This document shows, piece by piece, positions 22,378 through 31,268 of a stretch of 35,459 bases of DNA. Positions within the stretch are counted from its first letter, which is position 1, and each line of letters opens with the position of its first letter. A model generated the notes under the pieces. The model saw only the letters and a list, made by a program, of their open reading frames with translations. It ran no database searches and was not told the origin of the DNA. The stretch covers positions 1 to 35,459 of the forward strand of contig JAEWZY010000019.1 in assembly GCA_023394955.1 (NCBI GenBank), written 5' to 3'. Position numbers and translations under genes: made by a program. The DNA comes from Bacillota bacterium (GTDB lineage: Bacteria; Bacillota; UBA4882; UBA8346).

Positions 22378-22629
22378 ATGATGTGATTTTTGAATAAACA
22401 ATTATGTTCAATAGATAAGCGACATTATTTCTTAAACAAACCACATGGTTTATTAAACAAGTAATCTGGTTTGTTGAATAAGCAACATTGTTTGTTAAAC
22501 AAACCACATGGTTCATTAAATAAGTAACCTGGCTTGTTGTATAAGTAACATTACTTTTGAAAGAACAATGTCACTTTGGATGAAACCAGATTACTTTGCA
22601 AGAAACATCATTGATTTTAAACAAATCGA
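22378..22629. repeat. Degenerate 21-bp tandem repeat, about 12 units
   Basis: Units begin at 22378 and every 21 bp after; for example CCACATGG recurs at 22441 and 22504, exactly 63 bp apart. The core is a form of CAACATGGTTTGTTAAATAAG, and units degrade toward both ends. Read on the minus strand the 21-bp period gives seven-residue repeats (NHVVCLT, NNVAYST, NQITCLI ...), but the frame carries stops. Confidence 0.75.
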
Positions 22630-22937
22630 CTATTTTTGGATGACTGTCCATTTTGCCGAGTTTCGAGTCTAAATCCAATTTACCCAGCGATATAAAAATA
22701 TCAGATAAAATAACCTTGAATCCGGAACTTTTATATGTTATTTCCGATGAAGCCAATAACGAGTTTCGTGGAGACATATCGTTTTCAATGGAGATCCATT
22801 GGTAACTAATTGAGGATTCTATAAACGGGTCGTTCTATGGTTCCTACACGGTAAAGATGACTTTTACCGTTGAATCCCGGTTCTCCGGTGTCGGTCAAAA
22901 AATCCGTGTAATCCGGCAATCAGCGTAATCCGTGATT

Positions 22938-23216
22938 TTATTTCACCCGTTTAATCCCAACCTGAACTTCCTGATCCAGTTCCTTAACCATCTGCATAAG
23001 TTGTTGGTGTTCTTGGCGGTTTTGTTCAATATGGGCATCAAGCTTTTGTTCGACGCGTTCAAGTCTATGATCCAGACTTCCAAGTCTATGATCCAGACTT
23101 TCAATTTTTTGATCCATTTTATCAACTTTATCGTTTACCAGTTGCAATCCTTCACCGAAAGTCCGGAATTGGGACCTTAAATCCTCAAGTAATACGGCGA
23201 CTTTGTTTTCATCCAC
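22938..23216 (-). CDS. Small coiled-coil protein with heptad duplication
   Basis: A 92-residue, highly charged helical protein (MDENKVAVLLEDLRSQFRTF, then a long coiled coil to the C terminus). Residues about 40-53 hold two copies of SLDHRLG/E, encoded by a 21-bp tandem duplication (23060-23080 and 23081-23101, 20 of 21 bases identical), so the gene has grown by heptad addition. AGGGGTGA lies upstream of the ATG. No family function is known; compare the coiled-coil gene at 11525. Confidence 0.7.
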   Translation of the reverse strand: MDENKVAVLLEDLRSQFRTFGEGLQLVNDKVDKMDQKIESLDHRLGSLDHRLERVEQKLDAHIEQNRQEHQQLMQMVKELDQEVQVGIKRVK

Positions 23217-23329
23217 CCGATATCACCCCTAAATAAACCTTTGTATCTATTTTATCACAAATCTTGGTTTAAAAAATTAAGAAGGCCAATGTATCGAATT
23301 TACAATTGAACCGACTACTTTCGATACGG

Positions 23330-25879
23330 CTATTTCAACTTATGCTTTTTCTTCTCTTCCTCAGTCACTGAGTCCGGGTCAATCTCGAATTTTGTAGTTG
23401 GACTAAATTTATTAAGAGCCTCATCAGTTGCCTTAACCTGCTGGTCGAAGACTAGAGTCGGGGTGATCACGATCACGAATTCGTCCTGAACATCTCTGGT
23501 CGAATAATTGGTAAATAATAATCCCAGGATCGGAATATGCCCTAAAATCGGAATTTTGGAGACGGTTTTTTCTTTGCGGGTGTTTTTGAGGCCGCTGATG
23601 ACGATGGTTTCACCATCATTAACCCGGATAGTGGTTTCGGTTGAACGCTCAAAGGTACTTGGAAGCTCGGTGCCTTGAGCTGGATCGCCGAATTCACTTA
23701 TTTCCGGTTTAATCTCCATGGTAATCTGGTTGTTCGCCGATACCCAGGGAGTAATGCTTATTCTTAAACCGGATTCATAAGTTTTTACGGTTGAGCCAAT
23801 ACTTTTTGTGCCATCCGTGGCTGTTGTTTCTGCAGTCTGTACTTCATAATTTCGTTTAGTGGAAACATTGAATTTGGCAGCGTAACCATTTAAAGTTGTT
23901 ATGGTAGGATTAGCCACGATCCTGGCGTTCCCTTTTTGTAACAAAAAGGTTAAAGCACCAATGATTCCTTTTTCGTCATCAGTTTTAACTGTTTTACTTG
24001 GGTCTTCTAGTCTGATACTACCTTGGCCCGGCCCGATATATACTTCATTACCGTCACCAAGTTTAATCGCGCCTTGAGGGGCGTTCCAGGTAAATCCCTT
24101 GGAGTCCGATATCTGAGCAACCATAATGTCAAAGACGATCAGCGGGTTCACTTGGTCAATTTTATCAATATAATTTTTAACTTGATGGATTAAATTTTGA
24201 GGGCCTCTGACAACGATAGCGTTGGCTTCTTTCAAGACAACCAGGTCGTTTTTGGGGATCGACGGCGGAATCAGCTTTAAAACATCCTCGGCTTTAAGGA
24301 ATTTAATCTTAATTACTTCGGTCATGTCATCGATGGTCGCCACATCGATCTGCTCCAAATAGTTGGTGAAGAGATTATGGATGGTTTCCGGTCCGGTGAC
24401 TACCAAGGCGTTTTTCTCGGGAATTTGAATGAAATTGGCCCGTGGAAATACCGGGGGTAAGGAATTAAGCATTTGCTCAGCCTTCATATATTTGATGGGG
24501 TAGATCTTTACCGTGGCGAAACTGCTGTTCTCCGGCCGGACAATGAGACCATCACCGACAATGTATGTGTTATCTACGAATTGATAGGTGAAGATCGTCC
24601 CATTGAACAGAAAATCCATAACCTGAGTGAAGTTAAACCCCTGGAGCCTAATATTATTGACCGTCCAATTAACTTGGGACAATACCACCAAATTAAGATC
24701 AGCCTTTCGGGCCATTTCGTTCAGGATCTGAGTTAGCGGGGCGCTATTAACGTCCAGATTAAAGAGTTTGTTTTCCGGGTTGTAGAAGATTCTGATGTTT
24801 TTATTTGGGGTAGTATCATTCCTGATAATATAGTGGGTAGGTTGCTTTTCAATAAACCAACCTTGATTTTCAAGGATAATGGAGAGCCCTTGAAATAGGG
24901 GGAGATTTTGAAAATGGGCGGTTACCGTTCCCCGGACATCCCGGTCCAGCATGATATTGATCCCGGTTTGCCGCGCAATCTCTTTGGCCAGTACTGCGAT
25001 ATCGATCCCATCGGCATCTACCGTTAACAGCTCCTCACTAAAACGGACCCGATAAGTTCCACTTTTACGGGTTACCCGCCAGGCGTCGCCTTCCTTGAAA
25101 AAGATCAATCCGTTCGGCTCGCAAAAAACTCCCAGGCTATCCGGGATTGACAAGTTTTGAAAAAAGACGGTGATATTCAGATTGAGGTTTTGATCGGGAA
25201 CGATGGAGACTCCGGTTTTTTCAGTAATAGCACGGCATAAAACGGGCAAGGGGATGTCGCGGGCATCGATGGTCAATAACTTATCTTGATAGTTAACGGT
25301 AAAGGAGTATTGGGCCGTGGACTTTTTGCGGACCACGGTGACTTCGCCGATTTTCTCCCCGATGCAATTGGTTTGGGACAACAAAGCTTTGATGGCGTCT
25401 TCCAAAAGAGCCGGACCTACGACAATCGAAATCTTTTCTTGCAACTCAGGGGCTGGAACCAGGTTGGCCCCGCTTTTTTGGGAGACTGTTTCTAATACGG
25501 ATGCAAGTTTAATCCTCTTGGCTTCAAGATATAACTTGCCATTGTTATATTGGATATTTAAGATCGGGTCTTCAAGGGGTTTTATGTAATATACATTATC
25601 AGCTTTAGTGAAGGCGAGGTTGTTGTTTTTAGTAAGGATCGTCAATGCTTCGATAAAAGTAACCTTATTTAAACTGATGGTAACCTTGCCTGAAACATCG
25701 TTATCCACATAGATGCTGACCCTCTCCTGGCTTGCCAGGGAGCGAAAAACGTCTTGGATATCGGCGTTTTTAAAGTCGAGATCGAATACGGTTCCGGTCG
25801 CCAACCCGCTAGCGGCCGGAGTAAAAATGATCCAAAGAAATAATAGTAAGAGTAGCAAATGTTTACAATGAAACTTCAT
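23330..25879 (-). CDS. gspD: Type II secretion outer-membrane secretin with multiple STN modules
   Basis: An 849-residue secretin, longer than most GspD proteins (about 650-700). A signal peptide (1-28) is followed by about five N0/STN-like modules (roughly 32-101, 108-184, 192-270, 276-353, 361-442), each with a form of L-x-L/V-D-A-x-x-I-x-x-V-L ... GV-x-I-x-x-D-x-x-V-x-G-x-V-T. Two N1-type modules follow (456-512 VKIYPIKYMKAEQMLNSL; 521-575 KIKFLKAEDVLKLI). The secretin domain (580-810) contains NARIVANPTITTLNGYAAKF, the strand pairs IRVNDGETIVISGL and the signature IPILGHIPILGLLF. It would form the outer-membrane channel. The C-terminal tail (810-849) is short and lacks an obvious pilotin-binding domain. 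It is divergent from gspE. GGGAG lies about 11 bases before the ATG. Confidence 0.92.
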   Translation of the reverse strand: MKFHCKHLLLLLLFLWIIFTPAASGLATGTVFDLDFKNADIQDVFRSLASQERVSIYVDNDVSGKVTISLNKVTFIEALTILTKNNNLAFTKADNVYYIKPLEDPILNIQYNNGKLYLEAKRIKLASVLETVSQKSGANLVPAPELQEKISIVVGPALLEDAIKALLSQTNCIGEKIGEVTVVRKKSTAQYSFTVNYQDKLLTIDARDIPLPVLCRAITEKTGVSIVPDQNLNLNITVFFQNLSIPDSLGVFCEPNGLIFFKEGDAWRVTRKSGTYRVRFSEELLTVDADGIDIAVLAKEIARQTGINIMLDRDVRGTVTAHFQNLPLFQGLSIILENQGWFIEKQPTHYIIRNDTTPNKNIRIFYNPENKLFNLDVNSAPLTQILNEMARKADLNLVVLSQVNWTVNNIRLQGFNFTQVMDFLFNGTIFTYQFVDNTYIVGDGLIVRPENSSFATVKIYPIKYMKAEQMLNSLPPVFPRANFIQIPEKNALVVTGPETIHNLFTNYLEQIDVATIDDMTEVIKIKFLKAEDVLKLIPPSIPKNDLVVLKEANAIVVRGPQNLIHQVKNYIDKIDQVNPLIVFDIMVAQISDSKGFTWNAPQGAIKLGDGNEVYIGPGQGSIRLEDPSKTVKTDDEKGIIGALTFLLQKGNARIVANPTITTLNGYAAKFNVSTKRNYEVQTAETTATDGTKSIGSTVKTYESGLRISITPWVSANNQITMEIKPEISEFGDPAQGTELPSTFERSTETTIRVNDGETIVISGLKNTRKEKTVSKIPILGHIPILGLLFTNYSTRDVQDEFVIVITPTLVFDQQVKATDEALNKFSPTTKFEIDPDSVTEEEKKKHKLK

Positions 25880-26245
25880 TTAATTTCAAACTCCCGCACG
25901 ATTAGATTCAACACAACTCTTAATTAATATGACACGATTGACGAAGCAAAAAGAAAAATATAATTACAACCATAAAGCAATATGATAAAATTAACATAAT
26001 TTTAAACGGATTGCAATTGGTTTGATTTTTATTTTATCCTAAATTAGGCAAAATAACAATTGGTTGATACCCCAAGGATCTCCAAAATTCCATAAAGTGG
26101 GTAAATATCCATAGATATCATATGAATGTTCATTAATTCTAATTTTATCACGGAGTATAGCATTGATTATATCTGTAAATCAGCTAGATATCATTATTAA
26201 TTACCCCAAAGATGAACATTGAAGAATTGAAATTCAGAGGCGATA

Positions 26246-26362
26246 ATGACTATAACAAGAATTAAGAAGCTTTTTCTGATAGAAGGAAAACGGGTAAAGT
26301 TGACGAATTTTGCAATGGTACGGATATTTAAGGAAAATGATCCGGTAAATTTATTAGGATGA
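26246..26362 (+). CDS. Possible 38-residue small protein ahead of gspE
   Basis: ATG 26246 follows AGAGGCGAT and encodes MTITRIKKLFLIEGKRVKLT and 18 more residues, ending six bases before gspE. Very basic and unlike any family I know. A promoter candidate lies inside it, so it may be a chance frame. Confidence 0.25.
   Translation: MTITRIKKLFLIEGKRVKLTNFAMVRIFKENDPVNLLG
26300..26328 (+). promoter_or_regulatory. Candidate promoter of the gsp operon
   Basis: TTGACG (26300-26305), 17-bp spacer, GATATT (26323-26328); the -10 matches four of six positions. It would give a leader of about 35 nt before gspE. Confidence 0.4.
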
Positions 26363-26368
26363 GACAAG

Positions 26369-28054
26369 ATGAAGAATTTGGCAGTGATTTGTTTTGAAAA
26401 AGGCTTTATCGACCAGGGCAAGCTTGAGGCCCTTCTTCAGCGGCAGGCTCGAGAGGCTATTTCTTTTGAGACCGTCTTGTTGAATTCCGGTTACATAAAC
26501 GAGGAACAACTGGCCGAAGCCATCAGTATCCAGCTGGGGTTGGCTTATACTCTTCCCCTTGAAATCACTCCTGCTCCCGAATTACTCAAACTGTTAAGCC
26601 CTAGGCAAGCTGAACGTTATCGGGCGATCCCGATTCTAAAGGAAGAGGACCGGTTGGTTCTGGCGACTGATAAACCGTTGAACCTTGAGGCATTTGATAA
26701 TCTAAGCCAATTATTGAATTGTCGTATTAAAATCACGGTCGCTTCAGCAACCCAAGTCACGGAAACCCTAAAAAAACACTACGGTTCCTCCTCCCAATCA
26801 GTGGCGGCAGTTTTAGAAGATTTGAATGAAACCGATTTAAACCAATATGAAAGCATGTCCGATAGCGATGTCAGCACGATTGCTCCGGAATCAATGGCTA
26901 ACGAAGCCCCCATCATCCGGCTGGTAAATACGATTATCAGCGGAGCGGTCAAAGCTGGGGCCAGCGATATTCATTTAGAGCCTTTTGAAGGTGAAGTCAA
27001 GCTTAGGTACCGGGTCGACGGAGTGCTCCATGAGACTCTCCCGCCGCCCAAAGCCTTATATCCGGCGGTGGTTTCCAGGATTAAACTAATGGCCGGCATG
27101 GATATTACCGAGCGCCGAATCCCCCAAGACGGGCGGATTAAAATTAGGATCGATCAACGGGATCTGGATTTGCGGGTAGCGGTCGCTTCCACGTTATACG
27201 GCGAGGGGATCGTAATGCGGGTCCTCAACCGGGAAAGCATCATGCTGGGCTTGGAAGAATTGGGGTTTTCAACCCAGAACCTGTTGGAGTTTTCTAAATT
27301 AATCGCCAAACCTCATGGGATGATCTTAGTTACCGGACCGACCGGTAGCGGAAAAACAACTACACTATATGCCGCGCTGCAGCGCTTGAATGATCCGAGC
27401 CGTAAAATAATCACCATCGAAGACCCTGTTGAGTATCAGCTAAAAGGGGTCAATCAAATGCAGGTCAATCCCAAAGTTAATTTTACTTTTGCTCAAGGTT
27501 TGCGTACTGTGGTCCGGCACGATCCCGACGTTATCCTGGTAGGTGAGATTCGGGACCGGGAAACCGCCGATGTTGCCATCCAATCAGCTTTAACCGGGCA
27601 TTTGGTTTTGGCTACTTTACATACTAATGACGCGCCCAGCGCTTTTACCCGATTAATCGATATGGGGGTTGAGGAATTTTTAGTAGCGTCAACTGTCCGG
27701 GGAGTTTTGGCCCAACGTTTGGTGCGAAAGATTTGTCCCCATTGTTCCGCTGTTTATCAACCTACCCCAGTAGAACTGGAAGTTTCCGGTTTGGGAAATG
27801 ATTTAGATGGTTTACGGCAGGGGATTGGTTGTGAGAAATGCAATTCTTTCGGATACAAAGGACAAGTGGGGCTCTTTGAGTTATTGGTAGTTTCGGAAGA
27901 GATCGAGCGCTTGGTCATGGAAAGGGCCAATGCTGGGCGAATCCGGGAAGTTGCCGTCGGTCGAGGAATGGTTACCTTGAGAGAAGACGGCCTCACTAAA
28001 GTTAAAATGGGCGCCACCAGTATCTCCGAGGTTATCCGGGTAACCAATGAATAA
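26369..28054 (+). CDS. gspE: Type II secretion assembly ATPase GspE
   Basis: A 561-residue traffic ATPase. An N1E-like domain (about 1-140; GYINEEQLAEAISIQLGLAY) binds the GspL-type membrane partner. N2 contains ASDIHLEP (198-205) and RYRVDGVL. The catalytic domain has Walker A GPTGSGKTT (323-331), Asp box EDPVEYQ (351-357), Walker B DVILVGEIRD (387-396), the His box around HLVLATLHTNDA, and a zinc-binding insert with CPHC (456-459) and CEKC (488-491), which is typical of GspE and PilB. It powers pseudopilus assembly in the cytoplasm. GGATGAG precedes the ATG. First gene of the plus-strand operon; gspF follows after 17 bp. Confidence 0.96.
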   Translation: MKNLAVICFEKGFIDQGKLEALLQRQAREAISFETVLLNSGYINEEQLAEAISIQLGLAYTLPLEITPAPELLKLLSPRQAERYRAIPILKEEDRLVLATDKPLNLEAFDNLSQLLNCRIKITVASATQVTETLKKHYGSSSQSVAAVLEDLNETDLNQYESMSDSDVSTIAPESMANEAPIIRLVNTIISGAVKAGASDIHLEPFEGEVKLRYRVDGVLHETLPPPKALYPAVVSRIKLMAGMDITERRIPQDGRIKIRIDQRDLDLRVAVASTLYGEGIVMRVLNRESIMLGLEELGFSTQNLLEFSKLIAKPHGMILVTGPTGSGKTTTLYAALQRLNDPSRKIITIEDPVEYQLKGVNQMQVNPKVNFTFAQGLRTVVRHDPDVILVGEIRDRETADVAIQSALTGHLVLATLHTNDAPSAFTRLIDMGVEEFLVASTVRGVLAQRLVRKICPHCSAVYQPTPVELEVSGLGNDLDGLRQGIGCEKCNSFGYKGQVGLFELLVVSEEIERLVMERANAGRIREVAVGRGMVTLREDGLTKVKMGATSISEVIRVTNE

Positions 28055-28071
28055 CACTTTAGGAGGCGGCT

Positions 28072-29274
28072 TTGGAATTTGTTTATAAGGCAGCCAACAA
28101 TAACGGCCTAATCGAAACCGGCCGGTTCGAGGCGGCATCGGAGGAACAATTAGCGGCAACCCTAAAAGCCAAAGGCCTTTATCCCTTGGAGATTAAAGCG
28201 GTGTCCGGATCTGGTCTTAATCTCTTTAAAAAGCGTTTCTCAAGCAAAGAAAGGTTGACCTTTACCAGGCAATTGGCCGGGCTGTTAAACGCCGGGATTG
28301 GGTTGGAAAAATCCTTGGCTATCGTTAACCGGTTATCATTCAGCCGGGAGATGAATGAAATAATCACTCAATTATGCAGGCTACTTCAAGAAGGGCATTC
28401 TTTTACCGCAGCTTTAGAAAAGTATCCGCAACATTTTAATAAATTGTACATCAGTTTGATCAAGGCCGGGGAGGCTGGAGGAATATTACCCCAGGTATTG
28501 AACAGGCTTATTCGCTATCAAGAAGAAGAGTTAAGTTTGAAGAATTTTATCATCAGTAGTCTCATTTATCCGTTCATTTTAGCTTTGGCTAGTATAGCAG
28601 TACTTTTGTTATATGTAATCGTGGTGCTACCTACCTTTGAACCGATTTTCGCGGAAATGAGCAATGAATTGCCGTTCATTACTAAAATGGTGATCTTTTT
28701 CGGAAACGGATTGCAATATTTTTGGTGGGTTTTTTTACTGTTCGCGGCGGGGACCGGTTTTTTGTTTTGGAAGTGGATCGGCGCTGAAGAGGGAAGATTG
28801 AAGTTTGATCGTTTAAAGCTAAAGGTGCCGTTACTGGGCAATGTATTATCAAAACTTGCGGTGTCGCGAATGAGCCTGTCCTTAAGCATGCTTTGCGGCA
28901 GCGGCGTGCCGTTACTTACGGCATTGAGTATTGCCGGAGATGTTTCCGGCAACTTGGTCTTAAACCAAGCGCTGCGGGAGGTCATTAAAGAGGTTAAACA
29001 AGGCAGCACTTTGGTGGCAAGCATGTCCAATAAAAAGATTTTTCCGGTTTTGGCCGTGGAAATGATCGGCGTTGGGGAAGAGAGCGGGAATCTGGAAGGA
29101 ATGTTGGACCAAGCGTCAAATACGTACGATACTGAAGTAAAGCAGTCCCTCGGTATGTTCATGGCTGTATTTGAACCTTTATTGATCCTGTCGATGGTCG
29201 GTGTAATTGGCGTATTAGCCATCGCTATTTTGGTGCCTATTTTTAATCTAAATTCTCAGATTGACTCATTTTGA
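28072..29274 (+). CDS. gspF: Type II secretion inner-membrane platform protein GspF
   Basis: A 400-residue polytopic protein with two GspF domains (about 65-188 and 267-390), each ending in a membrane segment; helices at about 165-187, 215-234 and 370-392. It carries family stretches FTRQLAGLLNAGIGLEKSLA and MIGVGEESGNLEGMLDQAS. It forms the inner-membrane platform that couples the GspE ATPase to pseudopilin extraction. The TTG start is supported by AGGAGG six bases upstream; the conserved N-terminal F-x-Y-x-A motif starts at residue 3 (FVYKA). Confidence 0.95.
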   Translation: MEFVYKAANNNGLIETGRFEAASEEQLAATLKAKGLYPLEIKAVSGSGLNLFKKRFSSKERLTFTRQLAGLLNAGIGLEKSLAIVNRLSFSREMNEIITQLCRLLQEGHSFTAALEKYPQHFNKLYISLIKAGEAGGILPQVLNRLIRYQEEELSLKNFIISSLIYPFILALASIAVLLLYVIVVLPTFEPIFAEMSNELPFITKMVIFFGNGLQYFWWVFLLFAAGTGFLFWKWIGAEEGRLKFDRLKLKVPLLGNVLSKLAVSRMSLSLSMLCGSGVPLLTALSIAGDVSGNLVLNQALREVIKEVKQGSTLVASMSNKKIFPVLAVEMIGVGEESGNLEGMLDQASNTYDTEVKQSLGMFMAVFEPLLILSMVGVIGVLAIAILVPIFNLNSQIDSF

Positions 29275-29303
29275 GAGCTATAATATTTAAAGGAGGAAAA
29301 ACA

Positions 29304-29741
29304 GTGGTTCGTGAGAAAAAACAGGAACAAGGGTATACCTTACTGGAAGTGGTTGCGGTCCTTACCTTGATGGCCGCTTTACTGACATTGGTGACTCCAA
29401 ACATCATTAAGGAGCTGAAAAAAGGGCAAGCCAAAGCCGCCCGAGCTCAAGTCCAGTCCCTGAAAAATGTGCTTAACTCTTATTATATGGATAACTCTTG
29501 TTATCCTACCACTGAACAAGGCTTAAAGGCTTTAGTGGAAAAGCCGTCCATCCCACCAGTTCCGGAAAGCTGGAACGGCCCCTATCTGGAAGATAAAAGC
29601 ATTCCCCGGGACCCGTGGGGAGAAGAATTGCGTTACTTTTGTCCCGGGGTCCATAACCCGGACCGGTATGACCTTTATAGTTTAGGGAGCGATAAAAAAG
29701 AAGGCGGCGAAGGGAACGATGCCGATATTGGAAACTGGTAA
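29304..29741 (+). CDS. gspG: Major pseudopilin GspG
   Basis: A 145-residue prepilin with a short basic leader ending EQG, then YTLLEVVAVLTLMAALLTLV: cleavage by prepilin peptidase after Gly, Glu at mature position 5. The C-terminal half has the GspG core: YPTTEQGLKALVEKP, WNGPYL, DPWG and the calcium-site ending LGSDKKEGGEGNDADIGNW. These mark the major pseudopilin of type II secretion rather than type IV pilins. I choose GTG 29304, seven bases after AGGAGG, over an upstream frame opening near gspF. It overlaps gspH by 23 bp. Confidence 0.95.
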   Translation: MVREKKQEQGYTLLEVVAVLTLMAALLTLVTPNIIKELKKGQAKAARAQVQSLKNVLNSYYMDNSCYPTTEQGLKALVEKPSIPPVPESWNGPYLEDKSIPRDPWGEELRYFCPGVHNPDRYDLYSLGSDKKEGGEGNDADIGNW

Positions 29742-30249
29742 CCCAAAAGCCTCGCCGGAGTCGGGTTATACCCTAATTGAGATCTTAGCGGTCTTAGTTA
29801 TCCTAAGTATAATCGGTTTATTGGTTTTCCCCCGCTATGAGAGGGGAGAAGAGAAGGCTTATCTCAAGCAGATCGGCAATTTGATTCAAGCCGACATCCG
29901 GACGGTAAGTGAGGAAGCCGTCTGTGAAAAGTCTGAAATTTTAGTGGAATTTTTTTATAACGGTTATCGTTTTGATATAGGAGATACGGAAATAAGGCGG
30001 GTCTTTGATAGATTTCAGTTCCGCTGGGATGTGCCGGTTGGTGAATTGGAGGAAAGCGATGGAGACGCCGTATTCGAAACCCTTGGATATTTCGATGAGG
30101 AAGCGGAAGAAATTGAGTACGGCAATATCGAATTGTATTTTAGCAGTGATGGAATTTACCCGGATATGACAGTTGATTGGACATCCAAAAATTTTTCCGG
30201 AAGTATGTTAATTAAAGCTAACGGAAGGATAGATTGGGTTTCAAGCTGA
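29719..30249 (+). CDS. gspH: Minor pseudopilin, GspH-like
   Basis: A 176-residue prepilin. The leader ends in PESG, followed by YTLIEILAVLVILSIIGLLV with Glu at +5. The remainder is a beta-rich globular part with many acidic residues and no strong signature; position right after gspG and length argue for GspH. GAAGGGAACG precedes the ATG inside the gspG 3' end, so the two are translationally coupled. Confidence 0.8.
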   Translation: MPILETGNPKASPESGYTLIEILAVLVILSIIGLLVFPRYERGEEKAYLKQIGNLIQADIRTVSEEAVCEKSEILVEFFYNGYRFDIGDTEIRRVFDRFQFRWDVPVGELEESDGDAVFETLGYFDEEAEEIEYGNIELYFSSDGIYPDMTVDWTSKNFSGSMLIKANGRIDWVSS

Positions 30250-30295
30250 AAGAAAAAAGCCAACAAGTAAAGGCCGATACCTGAGGGGGCGTTGA

Positions 30296-30709
30296 ATGGT
30301 GATGATTTTTAAAATGATAACTCGGCTAATCAGGGATCGATTCGGTCCCGGAGAGGTTGGGATGACTTTACTTGAAGTTTTGCTAACGCTAGCGTTAACT
30401 GGAATATCGGCCGGGGTTTTAGTCGCTGTTTTTATGCAAACCACTCATACTAGGGAACAGTTAAACGGAAGAGTCACCGCCCAAATCTTAGGCGCCTGTA
30501 AACTGGCTGAGTTGGGCGGCAGGGGCGAACTGGGAAATTCCGGCGAATTTTCCGAGCCATACCGGAAGTATAAATGGATCGCTCAGGAAGACAAATTGGA
30601 GGGCGGTACCTCGGTTATTTTTTTAACGGTCGAATGGAGTAGGGGCAATGATTTGGCGCAAAAGTCTTTCCGGGGGCACCGGGAGCCGGAATATGACGAT
30701 CTCAACTAA
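30296..30709 (+). CDS. gspI: Minor pseudopilin, GspI-like
   Basis: A 137-residue prepilin. A leader of 22 residues ends in GEVG, then MTLLEVLLTLALTGISAGVLV with Glu at +5. The short globular part ends in KYKWIAQEDK and VIFLTVEWSRG, fitting GspI, the smallest initiating pseudopilin. GAGGGGGC precedes the ATG. It overlaps the gspJ-like gene. Confidence 0.78.
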   Translation: MVMIFKMITRLIRDRFGPGEVGMTLLEVLLTLALTGISAGVLVAVFMQTTHTREQLNGRVTAQILGACKLAELGGRGELGNSGEFSEPYRKYKWIAQEDKLEGGTSVIFLTVEWSRGNDLAQKSFRGHREPEYDDLN

Positions 30710-31268
30710 AAACGGCTTAGCTAATGAAAATGGGATGACCTTGGCTGAGGTAGTGGCGGCTCTGGCCTTAACTTCATTATTATTAGGCCTGTTATCCCAA
30801 TTTTTATATACCACAGTCGGGTTTTGGAGTAAAAATGATAAAGCATACCGCTATCAACATCAATTAAAATATATCTACCAGACTCTGGCTAACGACTTTG
30901 GAACCGTATTCACTAGCAGGTTTTTACCGGAGGAACCTTTTCAAGGCGAGGAGCTTCACTTGAGTTTTTGGAGCGAAAACTACCACGGTTTGGAAGAAAT
31001 CCGGTACCGCTATGACTTTGAAACCAAAGCGCTCTGGCGTTCATCCGGCTTTTGGGGCAGTGAACCCGAAGCGCGAAAATTGTTTACCGGGATCTCCGAA
31101 TGGAAGTTTGAATATTTCGAACCTAAGAAACGGAATTGGGTCTTGTATTGGAAACCGTCATACCGGACAGAACTGCCGTCCCTCGTTAAAATTACCGCCA
31201 AAACGGAATTGGGTGTTGTGGGGCCTTTGGTTTTTTCCATTAAGACCCGGCGAAACGGGGAAGATTGA
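30693..31268 (+). CDS. gspJ: Minor pseudopilin, GspJ-like
   Basis: A 191-residue prepilin. The leader ends in NENG, then MTLAEVVAALALTSLLLGLL with Glu at +5. The globular part contains YRYDFETKALWRSSGFWG and a W-K-F-E-Y-F strand, as GspJ proteins do. I place the start at ATG 30693 (GGGAG seven bases upstream, leader length like its neighbours). ATG 30648 in the same frame also has a GGAG upstream and would add 15 residues. The stop overlaps gspK by one base. Confidence 0.78.
   Translation: MTISTKNGLANENGMTLAEVVAALALTSLLLGLLSQFLYTTVGFWSKNDKAYRYQHQLKYIYQTLANDFGTVFTSRFLPEEPFQGEELHLSFWSENYHGLEEIRYRYDFETKALWRSSGFWGSEPEARKLFTGISEWKFEYFEPKKRNWVLYWKPSYRTELPSLVKITAKTELGVVGPLVFSIKTRRNGED

Larger units (their letters stand above)
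21955..22937. other. Decayed intergenic region, about 1 kb
   Basis: After the terminator come a flavodoxin-like gene remnant (22018-22113), a minus-strand frame of some 65 codons from about 22310 down to 22120 with protein-like but unassigned sequence (for example APFMGVGCDSRDIYATDWEG) and no proper start, and a 21-bp tandem repeat (22378-22629). The part from 22640 to 22937 contains nothing I can identify; a 68-codon minus-strand frame there has a weak heptad character. Confidence 0.5.
25880..26368. other. Divergent gspD-gspE control region
   Basis: A 489-bp AT-rich stretch between the two divergent transcripts. A form of CAATTGGTTTGAT occurs twice (near 26014 and 26059). A possible minus-strand promoter (TTGCTT, 17 bp, TAATTA) lies near 25925-25955, and a plus-strand one at 26300-26328. 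A short plus-strand frame (26246-26362) ends just before gspE. Confidence 0.45.

Noticed and set aside
22322..22516. A 64-codon minus-strand frame with seven-residue repeats
   Set aside because: It is produced by the 21-bp tandem repeat, has no ribosome binding site and ends without a globular part; kept only as a hint of a decayed coiled-coil gene.
22378..22629. CRISPR array
   Set aside because: Units are directly adjacent with no unique spacers, and no cas gene is in the window.
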